Below are positions 8,303 to 16,573 of a DNA stretch of 64,000 nucleotides, piece by piece. The notes beneath the pieces are model-generated. The model ran no database searches, was not told the origin of the DNA, and worked only from the letters and a program-made list of their open reading frames with translations. Every line of letters begins with the position of its first letter. Positions within the stretch are counted from its first letter, which is position 1. The position numbers and the translations under genes were made by a program. The DNA comes from Caldilineaceae bacterium (GTDB taxonomy: Bacteria; Chloroflexota; Anaerolineae; Caldilineales; Caldilineaceae): contig JAPOVP010000093.1 of NCBI GenBank assembly GCA_026708085.1, positions 1 to 64,000 of the forward strand. Direction: 5' to 3'.

Positions 8303-9292
8303 ATGACCACTCGTGAGATAACCTTCAGAGATGCCATTAACGAGGCGCTGCGAGAAGAGATGATGCGCGAAGAGGGCGTTTTCATCATCGGTGAAGACAT
8401 TTACGGTGGTCCGGGTGGATACCAGGGCGCCTTCAAAGTCACCAAGGGCCTGGAGAAGGATTTTAGAGATCGCCTCCTGGACACGCCCATGATAGAGCAG
8501 ACCATTGTCGGTGCCGCAGTAGGAGCGGCGATGACCGGCTCACGCCCCGTGGCTGAAATCATGTTCGAAGACTTTATCACCCTGGCCATGGATCTGTTGG
8601 TCAATACAGCCGCCAAGACACATTACATGACCGCGGGCCAGTACTGCGTGCCTATTGTCGTGCGCGCTGCTTGCGGCGCGGTGGGTGTCGGTCCGCAGCA
8701 TTCACAGACCTGGACCAGCTGGTTCATGCACATTCCAGGGCTTTACGTTGTCTTTCCTTCGACACCGTACGATGCAAAAGGTCTTCTCAAAACCGCGATC
8801 CGGGATGACAATCCCGTTCTGTTCCTTGAGCACAAGAAGCTCTACAACGACAAGGGCAGGGTACCAGAGGAAGAATACGAGATTCCGTTAGGCGAGGCGA
8901 GGGTACTGTGCCCTGGCGACGACGTGACCGTCGTTGCAATTGGGTACCTGGCTGGCCTGGCCACCCGGGTGGCGGGAACACTGCGCGACCAGGGACTTTC
9001 GGTCGAGGTGATTGACCCGCGTACACTGGCCCCATTGGATTTGGAGACGATATTCCAATCGGTTCGCAAAACTCACAAGGTCGTCGTCGTGGCTGAAGAT
9101 TGTAAGACCGCGGGCCCGACCGCGGAGATAGCGGCTCTCGTCAGTGAAGCCTGTTTCGAGTACCTGGACGCGCCGGTCGGCCGCGTTGGAGCCAGGGATG
9201 CGCCCATCGCACACAACGTAGGCATGTCCGAATACATCTTGCCTGATGCCACCGATATCCACGAGGCCGTCCAAAGTGTAATTGCTTGGTAG
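8303..9292 (+). CDS. E1 beta subunit, ThDP-dependent dehydrogenase (AcoB/PdhB-like)
   Basis: The partner of the preceding E1 alpha. It starts two bases after the alpha stop, with a GAGGTGG ribosome site inside the alpha end, so the two are translationally coupled. The 329-aa protein has the transketolase pyrimidine-binding domain (about 1-180: FRDAINEALREEM, GEDIYGGPGG, DTPMIEQTIVGAAVGAAMTG with the ThDP-activating Glu, and the FEDFITLAMD block) and the C-terminal transketolase domain (about 195-325). Order E2-alpha-beta differs from the usual alpha-beta-E2. It is the last gene of the operon and converges on the Gfo/Idh/MocA copies. Confidence 0.88.
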   Translation: MTTREITFRDAINEALREEMMREEGVFIIGEDIYGGPGGYQGAFKVTKGLEKDFRDRLLDTPMIEQTIVGAAVGAAMTGSRPVAEIMFEDFITLAMDLLVNTAAKTHYMTAGQYCVPIVVRAACGAVGVGPQHSQTWTSWFMHIPGLYVVFPSTPYDAKGLLKTAIRDDNPVLFLEHKKLYNDKGRVPEEEYEIPLGEARVLCPGDDVTVVAIGYLAGLATRVAGTLRDQGLSVEVIDPRTLAPLDLETIFQSVRKTHKVVVVAEDCKTAGPTAEIAALVSEACFEYLDAPVGRVGARDAPIAHNVGMSEYILPDATDIHEAVQSVIAW

Positions 9293-9374
9293 GTGTAGCC
9301 GCAAGGCAGGGGAGCTCCACCTCTCATGCCTTCCGAGGATTTACGCGTACCCGGCCTGACCCGGTCGGCGACCT

Positions 9375-10439
9375 CTAGACCATCGCCCTAGGATAAGCCG
9401 GACCTTCCGTCCTGGCCGCCTCATAGGTGGCCATCGCCACCTGGATCGTCTTCTTGGCGAACTCGGCGTCGAGGTCGGGCTGTCTATCCTCGATGATGCT
9501 GTCGATGAAGTCGCAGGCAGCTCCGTTGAACCCCTCGATAAAGTCCGAGGGAACCTCGATGCCTTCCGTCTCGGTCCCTTTTATCAGCAGGACCGGGGGG
9601 AAATCCAGCAGTTCAGCAATGCACCGCGTCACGTGGATGGAGCCCTTAGAGCCGTGTATCTCCATGTAGTCGTCGCCCGCGAAGTACTTGGTGCGGACCG
9701 TCATATGCGGCGCGTAGACGTAGTCGCACATCCCCAAACAGTCCATTCCTTCGAACTTCCAGATGAGCGCCGTCGGCATCTCCATGAAGTGCTCCCGGGT
9801 CTTGCCGACAATCCCGAAGACCTTCTCGATATCTCCGACCCACTTCATGGCGGTCGCGAATTTGTGCACACCGTCTTCATACACGATACCCAAGGGGCTC
9901 AGCCTGGGATCGTTGCGCCAGACGAACGCTTCAGGGTCTGTGTCCACCACGTTCCCCTCAGCCTGTCCACCGATTACGGTGTGAAACCGGACCAGGGACG
10001 GCTCGCCTATGGCTCCGGCGTCGAGTAGCTCCTTGGCCTTGAGGATGGGTGGGTAATAGATGCAGTTCTCGGTCATCCGGAACTTCGTCTTGGCGCTTCT
10101 GGCCGCCGCCACCATCACGTCCGCCTCCGCGACCGACGTGCACATCGGCTTCTGGCAGGATACGTGCTTGCCGGCGTCCAGACCGTCGACCGTCATGGTC
10201 GCGTGGTGTTGCGGAGGCGTCAGTAGCTCGACGGCATCGACATTGGGGTCGTTGAGGACCTGCTCGTAGTCCGTGTAGATCCTTGGCGAGATGCCCCACT
10301 GCTTCGCCCGAGCTTCGGCCCGGCCGGGGGCACTATCGCACAGCGCGATGACCTCGCAGTTAGGGTGCTGGAGGTAACCGGGGACGTTGAGCTGCGAGAT
10401 GTTTCCGCACCCGACGATAGCGATTCTCACCTTGTCCAT
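9375..10439 (-). CDS. Gfo/Idh/MocA oxidoreductase, tandem copy 1
   Basis: A 354-aa NAD(P)-dependent sugar/inositol-type dehydrogenase. The N-terminal Rossmann fold shows GCGNIS at residues 10-15. The usual EKP motif reads QKP here, with the catalytic Lys at about 97. The C-terminal alpha/beta domain includes an EDGVH motif that fits the family D/E-x-G-x-H. The protein is identical to that of the next copy. Only three silent base differences were found, at 9390, 9423 and 9471 versus 10500, 10533 and 10581. It is the last gene of the minus-strand cluster and lies tail to tail with the dehydrogenase operon. Substrate unknown. Confidence 0.9.
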   Translation of the reverse strand: MDKVRIAIVGCGNISQLNVPGYLQHPNCEVIALCDSAPGRAEARAKQWGISPRIYTDYEQVLNDPNVDAVELLTPPQHHATMTVDGLDAGKHVSCQKPMCTSVAEADVMVAAARSAKTKFRMTENCIYYPPILKAKELLDAGAIGEPSLVRFHTVIGGQAEGNVVDTDPEAFVWRNDPRLSPLGIVYEDGVHKFATAMKWVGDIEKVFGIVGKTREHFMEMPTALIWKFEGMDCLGMCDYVYAPHMTVRTKYFAGDDYMEIHGSKGSIHVTRCIAELLDFPPVLLIKGTETEGIEVPSDFIEGFNGAACDFIDSIIEDRQPDLDAEFAKKTIQVAMATYEAARTEGPAYPRAMV

Positions 10440-10484
10440 GGCGCCTACCTTTCTATCTAGCCGGTATTTCCCAGCCGGAGACCT

Positions 10485-11549
10485 CTAGACCATCGCCCTG
10501 GGATAAGCCGGACCTTCCGTCCTGGCCGCCTCGTAGGTGGCCATCGCCACCTGGATCGTCTTCTTGGCGAACTCGGCGTCAAGGTCGGGCTGTCTATCCT
10601 CGATGATGCTGTCGATGAAGTCGCAGGCAGCTCCGTTGAACCCCTCGATAAAGTCCGAGGGAACCTCGATGCCTTCCGTCTCGGTCCCTTTTATCAGCAG
10701 GACCGGGGGGAAATCCAGCAGTTCAGCAATGCACCGCGTCACGTGGATGGAGCCCTTAGAGCCGTGTATCTCCATGTAGTCGTCGCCCGCGAAGTACTTG
10801 GTGCGGACCGTCATATGCGGCGCGTAGACGTAGTCGCACATCCCCAAACAGTCCATTCCTTCGAACTTCCAGATGAGCGCCGTCGGCATCTCCATGAAGT
10901 GCTCCCGGGTCTTGCCGACAATCCCGAAGACCTTCTCGATATCTCCGACCCACTTCATGGCGGTCGCGAATTTGTGCACACCGTCTTCATACACGATACC
11001 CAAGGGGCTCAGCCTGGGATCGTTGCGCCAGACGAACGCTTCAGGGTCTGTGTCCACCACGTTCCCCTCAGCCTGTCCACCGATTACGGTGTGAAACCGG
11101 ACCAGGGACGGCTCGCCTATGGCTCCGGCGTCGAGTAGCTCCTTGGCCTTGAGGATGGGTGGGTAATAGATGCAGTTCTCGGTCATCCGGAACTTCGTCT
11201 TGGCGCTTCTGGCCGCCGCCACCATCACGTCCGCCTCCGCGACCGACGTGCACATCGGCTTCTGGCAGGATACGTGCTTGCCGGCGTCCAGACCGTCGAC
11301 CGTCATGGTCGCGTGGTGTTGCGGAGGCGTCAGTAGCTCGACGGCATCGACATTGGGGTCGTTGAGGACCTGCTCGTAGTCCGTGTAGATCCTTGGCGAG
11401 ATGCCCCACTGCTTCGCCCGAGCTTCGGCCCGGCCGGGGGCACTATCGCACAGCGCGATGACCTCGCAGTTAGGGTGCTGGAGGTAACCGGGGACGTTGA
11501 GCTGCGAGATGTTTCCGCACCCGACGATAGCGATTCTCACCTTGTCCAT
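10485..11549 (-). CDS. Gfo/Idh/MocA oxidoreductase, tandem copy 2
   Basis: Identical in protein sequence to the downstream copy: 354 aa, Rossmann motif GCGNIS, QKP in place of EKP, and an EDGVH segment. A GGTAGGCGCC stretch before the ATG gives a weak ribosome site, the same in both copies. It follows the M81 peptidase gene by about 130 bp. In that gap (11623-11665) lie two GGACATT-type repeats like an IS21 terminus, so this gene may have been placed here by an insertion event. As the upstream copy it is nearer to any cluster promoter. Confidence 0.9.
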   Translation of the reverse strand: MDKVRIAIVGCGNISQLNVPGYLQHPNCEVIALCDSAPGRAEARAKQWGISPRIYTDYEQVLNDPNVDAVELLTPPQHHATMTVDGLDAGKHVSCQKPMCTSVAEADVMVAAARSAKTKFRMTENCIYYPPILKAKELLDAGAIGEPSLVRFHTVIGGQAEGNVVDTDPEAFVWRNDPRLSPLGIVYEDGVHKFATAMKWVGDIEKVFGIVGKTREHFMEMPTALIWKFEGMDCLGMCDYVYAPHMTVRTKYFAGDDYMEIHGSKGSIHVTRCIAELLDFPPVLLIKGTETEGIEVPSDFIEGFNGAACDFIDSIIEDRQPDLDAEFAKKTIQVAMATYEAARTEGPAYPRAMV

Positions 11550-11622
11550 GGCGCCTACCTTTCTATCTGGCCGCTACTTCCCAGATTTAATTGATTTTCC
11601 AGAACATGCGCCCTCAACGAAT

Positions 11623-11665
11623 CGGAATGTCCGCAGATCATCGGGTTAAAATGTCCCCGACGAAC
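11623..11665 (-). mobile_element. IS21-like terminal remnant
   Basis: Read on the minus strand, two related repeats follow each other: GGGGACATTTTAACCC and then GCGGACATTCCGA. Tandem GGACATT repeats at an end are typical of IS21-type elements. No transposase is nearby. A matching 20-bp piece (GATGATCTRCGGACATTCYG) is found at 15941-15960. Confidence 0.4.
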
Positions 11666-11682
11666 GGATAAGGCAATGGGCA

Positions 11683-13155
11683 CTACGTCTGAGAGAATGG
11701 GTCCTCAACCAGGGGCCATATGTTGCGTTCAATATGCTTAAAGGGGAACTTGGTCAGGTCAGGGTTTATCGCTCCGGGCGTTGCCAGGTAGAGCACCTCA
11801 GCGGCTAGCGGGGCAAAGGCTGCATAGAAGTGCTGGCTCCCCTTGACCACCAGGATGTGCTTCTGCCGCGGGTCGATCCCCACCGTGCTAAAGCATTCCG
11901 GGCTGAAGACCTGCTCGCGGATCGAGTTGAGAACGATGTCGATGCCCTTGACGTGTACGGCTACCGTATCGCCCAACCGCACTGTCGCTCTACCATCCTC
12001 AGGACCGAAGGACTGGGTGGCGTTGGGCTTCACCCCAGTCACCTTCACGCTTAGGTCTAGCGGGTCACCGGACATCGGCCCCATCTTCCCGCCGATCCGC
12101 AGATCGAGTTGCGCGCCCACCCCGGCCTCCATGGCTAGCGACACCGCAATCGGGTCCCATATGCAGGCCAGCGCTGCCTCCCCGATGCCGCGCTCCAACA
12201 GGGCCTTCAAGACGAAGGTGGAGTCACTGGGTGCGCCGCCACCGGCATTGTCCGCAGTATCGGCCATCACGACTGGAGAACGATCGATCTCCAACGCTCG
12301 ATTCAACCCCTCGTCGATGCTCAGAAAGTTGGGACGCAGTGCTTCGCGCATCTCAAAAAGCTCACGTCCCAGTTCCTGGGCCAGGCGCTCCCCGTACTCG
12401 GGACGGCCGTCGGTAACGACCAGGATCTTGGTACCCATGTCCGGCACGTCGCCCCAGGGAAAACCGTGCACCACTGAGACCGACAGCACCCCATCCCTCC
12501 CCTCCAGCCCCTTGATCCGGTCCACGTAGCTCCGCATGGGCTCCCTGGTCGTGTGGTAGATGCCAATCATGCGGCAGTCAAACACAGATATCGCAGGCCT
12601 GATCTTGCCCTCGGCGGCGCTGGCGATTATATCGAACAACTCCTCGGCACGCTCGGCAGCGTCGATGTGCGGGTATTCTTTGAAAGTGATTAGCGCCGTG
12701 GCGTTGTTCACCATCTTCTGCGATAGGTGGCAATGCGGGTCCAGCTCCACGCCAATCGGCACGCCCGGTCCGACAATCTCCCGGACCCGTGCTATCAGGT
12801 CCCCTTCGCAGTCGTCGTAACCATCAGCAACCATAGCTCCATGCAGGTTGAGCAGTACCATATCCACCGGCAACGCGGCGCGCAGATCATCCAGGATCTC
12901 GTCCCGGAACGATTCATACACCGCACGTACGGTCAGGCCCGCGGGCTGGGCGAAAGTGGCGAGACTCTCTGCGACCGACCAGCCACGCTGTTGTGCCCGC
13001 TCTCGAGCAATCGCCAATGGTCGGGAATATACGGACGGCTCATCTCCGTGATCCCCGCCGCGCACCAGAAACGTCTCGGCGAAATTGGCATGGCCGGTGG
13101 GAATCGGCGAGAAAGTGTTGGTTTCGGTTCCTAGAAAGGTGGTAAACAGTTTCAT
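11683..13155 (-). CDS. M81-family metallopeptidase (MlrC-like), paralogue 1
   Basis: A 490-aa zinc hydrolase of the MlrC (microcystinase C) family. The family pattern is present: N-terminal GTETNTFSP, the NLHGAM block, the D-x-H motif in ELDPHCHLS, KEYPHID (P-H-x-D, shared by all three paralogues here), the DTADNAGGGAPSDST glycine-rich loop and a C-terminal KFPFKHIERNIWPL block. MlrC itself cleaves linear peptides with the Adda residue, but most family members are of unknown substrate and the mlrA/mlrB/mlrD partners are not here. It lies 30 bp downstream of the ThDP enzyme and likely shares its transcript. Confidence 0.88.
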   Translation of the reverse strand: MKLFTTFLGTETNTFSPIPTGHANFAETFLVRGGDHGDEPSVYSRPLAIARERAQQRGWSVAESLATFAQPAGLTVRAVYESFRDEILDDLRAALPVDMVLLNLHGAMVADGYDDCEGDLIARVREIVGPGVPIGVELDPHCHLSQKMVNNATALITFKEYPHIDAAERAEELFDIIASAAEGKIRPAISVFDCRMIGIYHTTREPMRSYVDRIKGLEGRDGVLSVSVVHGFPWGDVPDMGTKILVVTDGRPEYGERLAQELGRELFEMREALRPNFLSIDEGLNRALEIDRSPVVMADTADNAGGGAPSDSTFVLKALLERGIGEAALACIWDPIAVSLAMEAGVGAQLDLRIGGKMGPMSGDPLDLSVKVTGVKPNATQSFGPEDGRATVRLGDTVAVHVKGIDIVLNSIREQVFSPECFSTVGIDPRQKHILVVKGSQHFYAAFAPLAAEVLYLATPGAINPDLTKFPFKHIERNIWPLVEDPFSQT

Positions 13156-13185
13156 GACCCGTCGCCTCCTTTCTACATTCCTTCT

Positions 13186-14859
13186 TCACCCCGGCACCCA
13201 CGCTCGCGGCGCAATGCCATCGATATGGGTTTTGACATCGACCACCGCCGGTTTGCCCGCTGCAAATGCCTGATCGAGCGCACCCGAAATTTCGCTCGGC
13301 TTGTTGACCGTAATGCCGAAACAGCCCATTGATTCGGCCACGTCGGCAAAATGGGTGTCTGGGAAGAGCCACAGTTTATCCGAGCCGGGGGATTGACCGC
13401 CGTAGACTCGCTCCATGCCGTGCTTTTCCTGGTTCAGCGAGTGGTTGTTGTTGACCACCGTAACCGTGTTGATCCCATTGTTCAGGGCGGTATCCAATTC
13501 CGAAAGATGATACCAGATGCCTCCATCTCCGGTGAAACAGAGCACAGGTCGGTCCGGTTGGGCACATTTTGCGCCCATCGCCGCCGGCAGAGCCCAACCT
13601 AGCGAACCCGCGCAGCGAATGTAGCTCTGGTCGGGATGTTTCAGATCGATCATGGTGCCGGTCCAGATGCCTGCATGGCCCGTGTCGGAGACGAGAATGA
13701 CGTCGGAGGGCAGATAGTCGGTCAGTTCTTTGCAGAGGCGTTCTGGCCGCATGGGCTCGACCTCCGAGTTAGCCAGGTCGCGAACGCTCTCCTTCCAGCT
13801 CTGGACCAGCTCTAGTACCCTACTGGTCCACTCTGTACGCGCCGGGACGGTTTCGGCCTGCACAAGCATTCTACGCAGAGAGTTTCTGACGTCGCCGTGC
13901 ATGCCTACCTGGATTGAGTAGTTGCGCCCCAGTTCCTCCGGATTGATATCGAGCTGGATGATCGGCGTGCCTTGAGGCGGAATCTGGTAATCGTAGGTCA
14001 CCTGACCGCCGGTGTGGCTGCCGACAAAAAAGACCAGATCGGCCTCGCACAGGACTTGGTTTGCGCAAGCGCGTGAGTACAAACCAGGGACACCCACCGC
14101 CAGCGGGTGGTCAGCGGGAAACATAGCTTTGGCATTCAGCGAGGTGGCTAGCGGGATAGAAAGCTTCTCGGCCAAGGCGAGTAGCTCTGCCTTGGCGCCC
14201 GACGCGGTCACACCACCGCCGGCCACGATGACGGGCCGTTTGGCCCGGTTGAGCAGTTGCAGCGCGGCAGTCACTTTTTCCAGTTCGGCTTCAGGTCGGA
14301 ACGGGGGTACCTGGGTAAAGGTTTCTTCAATGATGACCTCTGCGTCGGCTTCCTGATCGACGACCGCCTGCCCGGCATGCCCCTCCAGATCCAGGTGAAC
14401 CGGTCCAGGTGTGCCCGAGGTGGATGAGCGGAAGGCCTGACGCAAATAGATGGGCAGTTGATCGGGACTGGTGACCAAGGCACTGTATTTAGTGACGGCC
14501 GAAAACGGATTCACGTGATCAACTTCCTGATAGGCGTGACGCTGCTGGTTGCTCTGGAACACCCTTCCGGTCAGGGCAATGACGGGTGAACAAGCCAAGT
14601 AGGCATCCTGCAGCCCTGCCGCCAGATTAACCGCGCCCACCGACTGGGCCATACAAAGGCTGGGACCGCGCTTCACGCGGGCGTAGGCATCGGCCATATA
14701 CGCGGCGGCCTTCTCGCCATGGGTCTGGATCCGCTGAATTCCCAGCTTTTCCATTTCCATCAAGGCTCTGGCAGCGACATTGGTCACAAAAAAGACGTGC
14801 TCTATCCCGTATCCGACGATTGTTTCGGCTATGAATCGAGCTCCGGTCATTCTTGTCAT
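13186..14859 (-). CDS. ThDP-dependent enzyme, acetolactate synthase-like
   Basis: A 557-aa large-subunit ThDP enzyme of the pyruvate oxidase/acetolactate synthase superfamily. Seen: an N-terminal pyrimidine domain with the cofactor-activating Glu in HGEKAAAYMADAYAR (near residue 48), a central DHS-like domain (about 190-325), and a C-terminal ThDP/Mg motif, GDGGIWYHLSELDTA to VNNNHSLN (about 440-475). No regulatory IlvN-type subunit is adjacent, and the residues around the active site differ from IlvB, so it is better read as a catabolic carboligase or decarboxylase. The gene precedes M81 paralogue 1 and follows the LLM oxidoreductase. A second, diverged ThDP enzyme lies at 43622-45367. Confidence 0.85.
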   Translation of the reverse strand: MTRMTGARFIAETIVGYGIEHVFFVTNVAARALMEMEKLGIQRIQTHGEKAAAYMADAYARVKRGPSLCMAQSVGAVNLAAGLQDAYLACSPVIALTGRVFQSNQQRHAYQEVDHVNPFSAVTKYSALVTSPDQLPIYLRQAFRSSTSGTPGPVHLDLEGHAGQAVVDQEADAEVIIEETFTQVPPFRPEAELEKVTAALQLLNRAKRPVIVAGGGVTASGAKAELLALAEKLSIPLATSLNAKAMFPADHPLAVGVPGLYSRACANQVLCEADLVFFVGSHTGGQVTYDYQIPPQGTPIIQLDINPEELGRNYSIQVGMHGDVRNSLRRMLVQAETVPARTEWTSRVLELVQSWKESVRDLANSEVEPMRPERLCKELTDYLPSDVILVSDTGHAGIWTGTMIDLKHPDQSYIRCAGSLGWALPAAMGAKCAQPDRPVLCFTGDGGIWYHLSELDTALNNGINTVTVVNNNHSLNQEKHGMERVYGGQSPGSDKLWLFPDTHFADVAESMGCFGITVNKPSEISGALDQAFAAGKPAVVDVKTHIDGIAPRAWVPG

Positions 14860-14951
14860 TTTTCCTCACAGTCAAAGTGAGCTGGGGACGGATCCTGTTG
14901 CTCAAATATATCCTTGTTGCGGCAAAACGCGCCCTGGACTGATCAACTGGG

Positions 14952-15914
14952 TTAGCTGAACCTCGGTATGACCTCCTCGGCAAATAGTATGGCGCTGTCT
15001 GTCCTGGGGAAGTCCGCAAATTGTAGGATGATGTGCTGGACGCCAAGATCCGCGAAGTCTCTTAGTTGCGCACTCACCTCATCCGGGGTACCCACAACCG
15101 AACCCCAGCCTATCGGGTAACCGAAACCGGGATCGTAGTGCAAGCTTGCTTCTGCGATTTGCTGAGCCTCCTCGCTTGTCGGAGCCACCGCAACGCAGGC
15201 CGACGCCCACGTCTTGACAATGGAGTCATAGTCGCGTCCCACGGCCTCACAGTGCCCGCGCAGTAGGTCTAGCCGTTCACTGTAGCCTTCCAGTGGGCTG
15301 TGCCAGTTCCACCAATCGGCGTATTGGGCCGCATAACGTAGCGTCAGTTTTGGGCCACCCCCGCCGATGCACAGAGGGATAGGCGGGTCCGGTTTGGGTT
15401 CGCAGATCGCGTCTTGAACGTGGTAAAAGCGCCCTTGAAAAGTGGTACTTGGCTGGGTCCACATCAGGCGGAGGATCTGGGCTGCCTCCCCCATCCGATG
15501 AATGCGCGTTGCATCGGATGGAAAGTCATAGCCGTAGGCGAGGTGTTCGTCTTCTACCCCCCCTGCGCCGAGCCCTAGGATGAATCGCCCACCCGCAAGC
15601 GTTTGCAATGTAGCCGCCATCTTGGCCAGCAAAGCGGGCTGGCGAAACGACTGGTTCACTACCATACTGCCAAAGAGCAACTCAGGGTATTTGCCCGCCA
15701 GGTGCGCTAGCATGGTCCAACACTCCAAGAGGTCCCTCATCGGATCCAGCGCCTCATGCCATGCCACAAAAAAATGGTCGCCCACCCAGGCTGATGCAAA
15801 TCGCCCATGGATGGCGTCCAGATATGCGTATATCTGATCTCTGAAAATGCCCCCACGGCTTCCATCGAGTGGAAAAGTCGGGACCCTCCAGCCAAATTTG
15901 ACGCTACCATTCAT
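14952..15914 (-). CDS. LLM-class (luciferase-like) flavin-dependent oxidoreductase
   Basis: A 320-aa TIM-barrel flavoprotein of the bacterial luciferase/F420-dependent reductase superfamily. Family blocks seen: the WVGDHFF segment, PELLFGSMVVNQSFRQPALLA, GGRFILGLGAGGVEDEHLAYGYDF with the following MGEAAQILRLMW helix, and PIPLCIGGGGPKLTLRYAA near the flavin phosphate. The ATG at 15914 has an AGGAGGT ribosome site; the open frame upstream to 15980 includes an IS21-like piece and is not coding. It is the first gene of the local minus-strand unit leading to the ThDP enzyme, M81 and Gfo/Idh/MocA copies. FMN or F420 and the substrate cannot be decided. Confidence 0.87.
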   Translation of the reverse strand: MNGSVKFGWRVPTFPLDGSRGGIFRDQIYAYLDAIHGRFASAWVGDHFFVAWHEALDPMRDLLECWTMLAHLAGKYPELLFGSMVVNQSFRQPALLAKMAATLQTLAGGRFILGLGAGGVEDEHLAYGYDFPSDATRIHRMGEAAQILRLMWTQPSTTFQGRFYHVQDAICEPKPDPPIPLCIGGGGPKLTLRYAAQYADWWNWHSPLEGYSERLDLLRGHCEAVGRDYDSIVKTWASACVAVAPTSEEAQQIAEASLHYDPGFGYPIGWGSVVGTPDEVSAQLRDFADLGVQHIILQFADFPRTDSAILFAEEVIPRFS

Positions 15915-15940
15915 CTCTGCACCTCCTGTCAAGAACGGGT

Positions 15941-15960
15941 CAGAATGTCCGTAGATCATC
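15941..15960 (-). repeat. Short repeat shared with 11623-11642
   Basis: The minus-strand sequence GATGATCTACGGACATTCTG matches the copy at 11623-11642 in 18 of 20 bases, and similarity continues for about 10 more bases toward the LLM gene. It is probably a remnant of the same IS end, lying in the leader of the LLM gene. Confidence 0.45.
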
Positions 15961-15999
15961 TTCCTTGGATAGGACTTCATCCCCTGGCCAATTGAGACA

Positions 16000-16294
16000 A
16001 AAAATATTTGAGTAATGGTCAGCCGGAGGGCGCGAGGCTAAAGCCGCTGCGCTTCTAAAGCCGTCGCGCTGAAAGGGCGACGGACGCGCCGGTGGTAAGA
16101 CAACGGACAAGCGCCCTGAAGACGGCCCTAAACGGTTGATTTTCCAGCCCGAACGGGCTGTGCTCTCTCAGCACGGCGACTTCAGCCCCGTGCTGCCCGC
16201 TGGACTCTATTTCAGAATTAATAATTTAGAGGGTAACACTAAGGCATTGAATATCTAGTGCGCAAACGCTCTTGGATGTAGTAGAGTAAGAGAT
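16000..16294. other. Hairpin-rich intergenic region
   Basis: No gene. Several inverted repeats occur: AGCCCGAACGGGCT at 16147-16160 and AGCACGG/CCGTGCT around 16171-16195. It directly precedes the IS66-like remnant and may be part of that element. Confidence 0.4.
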
Positions 16295-16483
16295 ATGAGC
16301 GAGCACATACAGTTTGACCGAGAGCAACTCAAGCGACTAGACCAAGAGAGCCTGTTTGAGCAGATTCTGGTTATGCAGCAGCAGATGGCGACCCAACAGG
16401 CGTTTATCTAGCAGATTCAGGATCAACTGGCGAAGGACAGTCACAACAGCGGCAAGCCGCCTAAAGTTCATAAGCCAAGAGGT
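16295..16483 (+). pseudogene. IS66-family transposase N-terminal remnant
   Basis: The plus frame reads as the coiled-coil N-terminus of an IS66-type (TnpC) transposase: a Gln/Leu-rich helix (EQLKRLDQESLFEQILVMQQ), then the hallmark NSGKPP motif. An in-frame TAG at 16409-16411 interrupts it, and similarity stops after HKPRG, where a GGCTTCTCCCG repeat begins. The zinc-binding and DDE parts are absent. Confidence 0.65.
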
Positions 16484-16573
16484 CTTCCCGGCTTCTCCCG
16501 TAATCCTGATTGCGGTGATCGTCTGGTCGCTGGTGTACACCAGGCGGCGGCAGGTGCGCTGACCTGCTCTTTT

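Larger units (their letters stand above)
9370..11584. repeat. Recent 1.1-kb tandem duplication
   Basis: Unit 1 (about 9370-10474) and unit 2 (about 10480-11584) are offset by 1110 bases and differ at only three positions inside the gene, plus a few changes in the leader (for example TCTAGCCGG versus TCTGGCCGC). Each unit carries one full Gfo/Idh/MocA gene with its ribosome site. The homology starts at GACCTCTAGACCATCGCCCT and fades about 35 bp upstream of the start codon. Confidence 0.95.
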
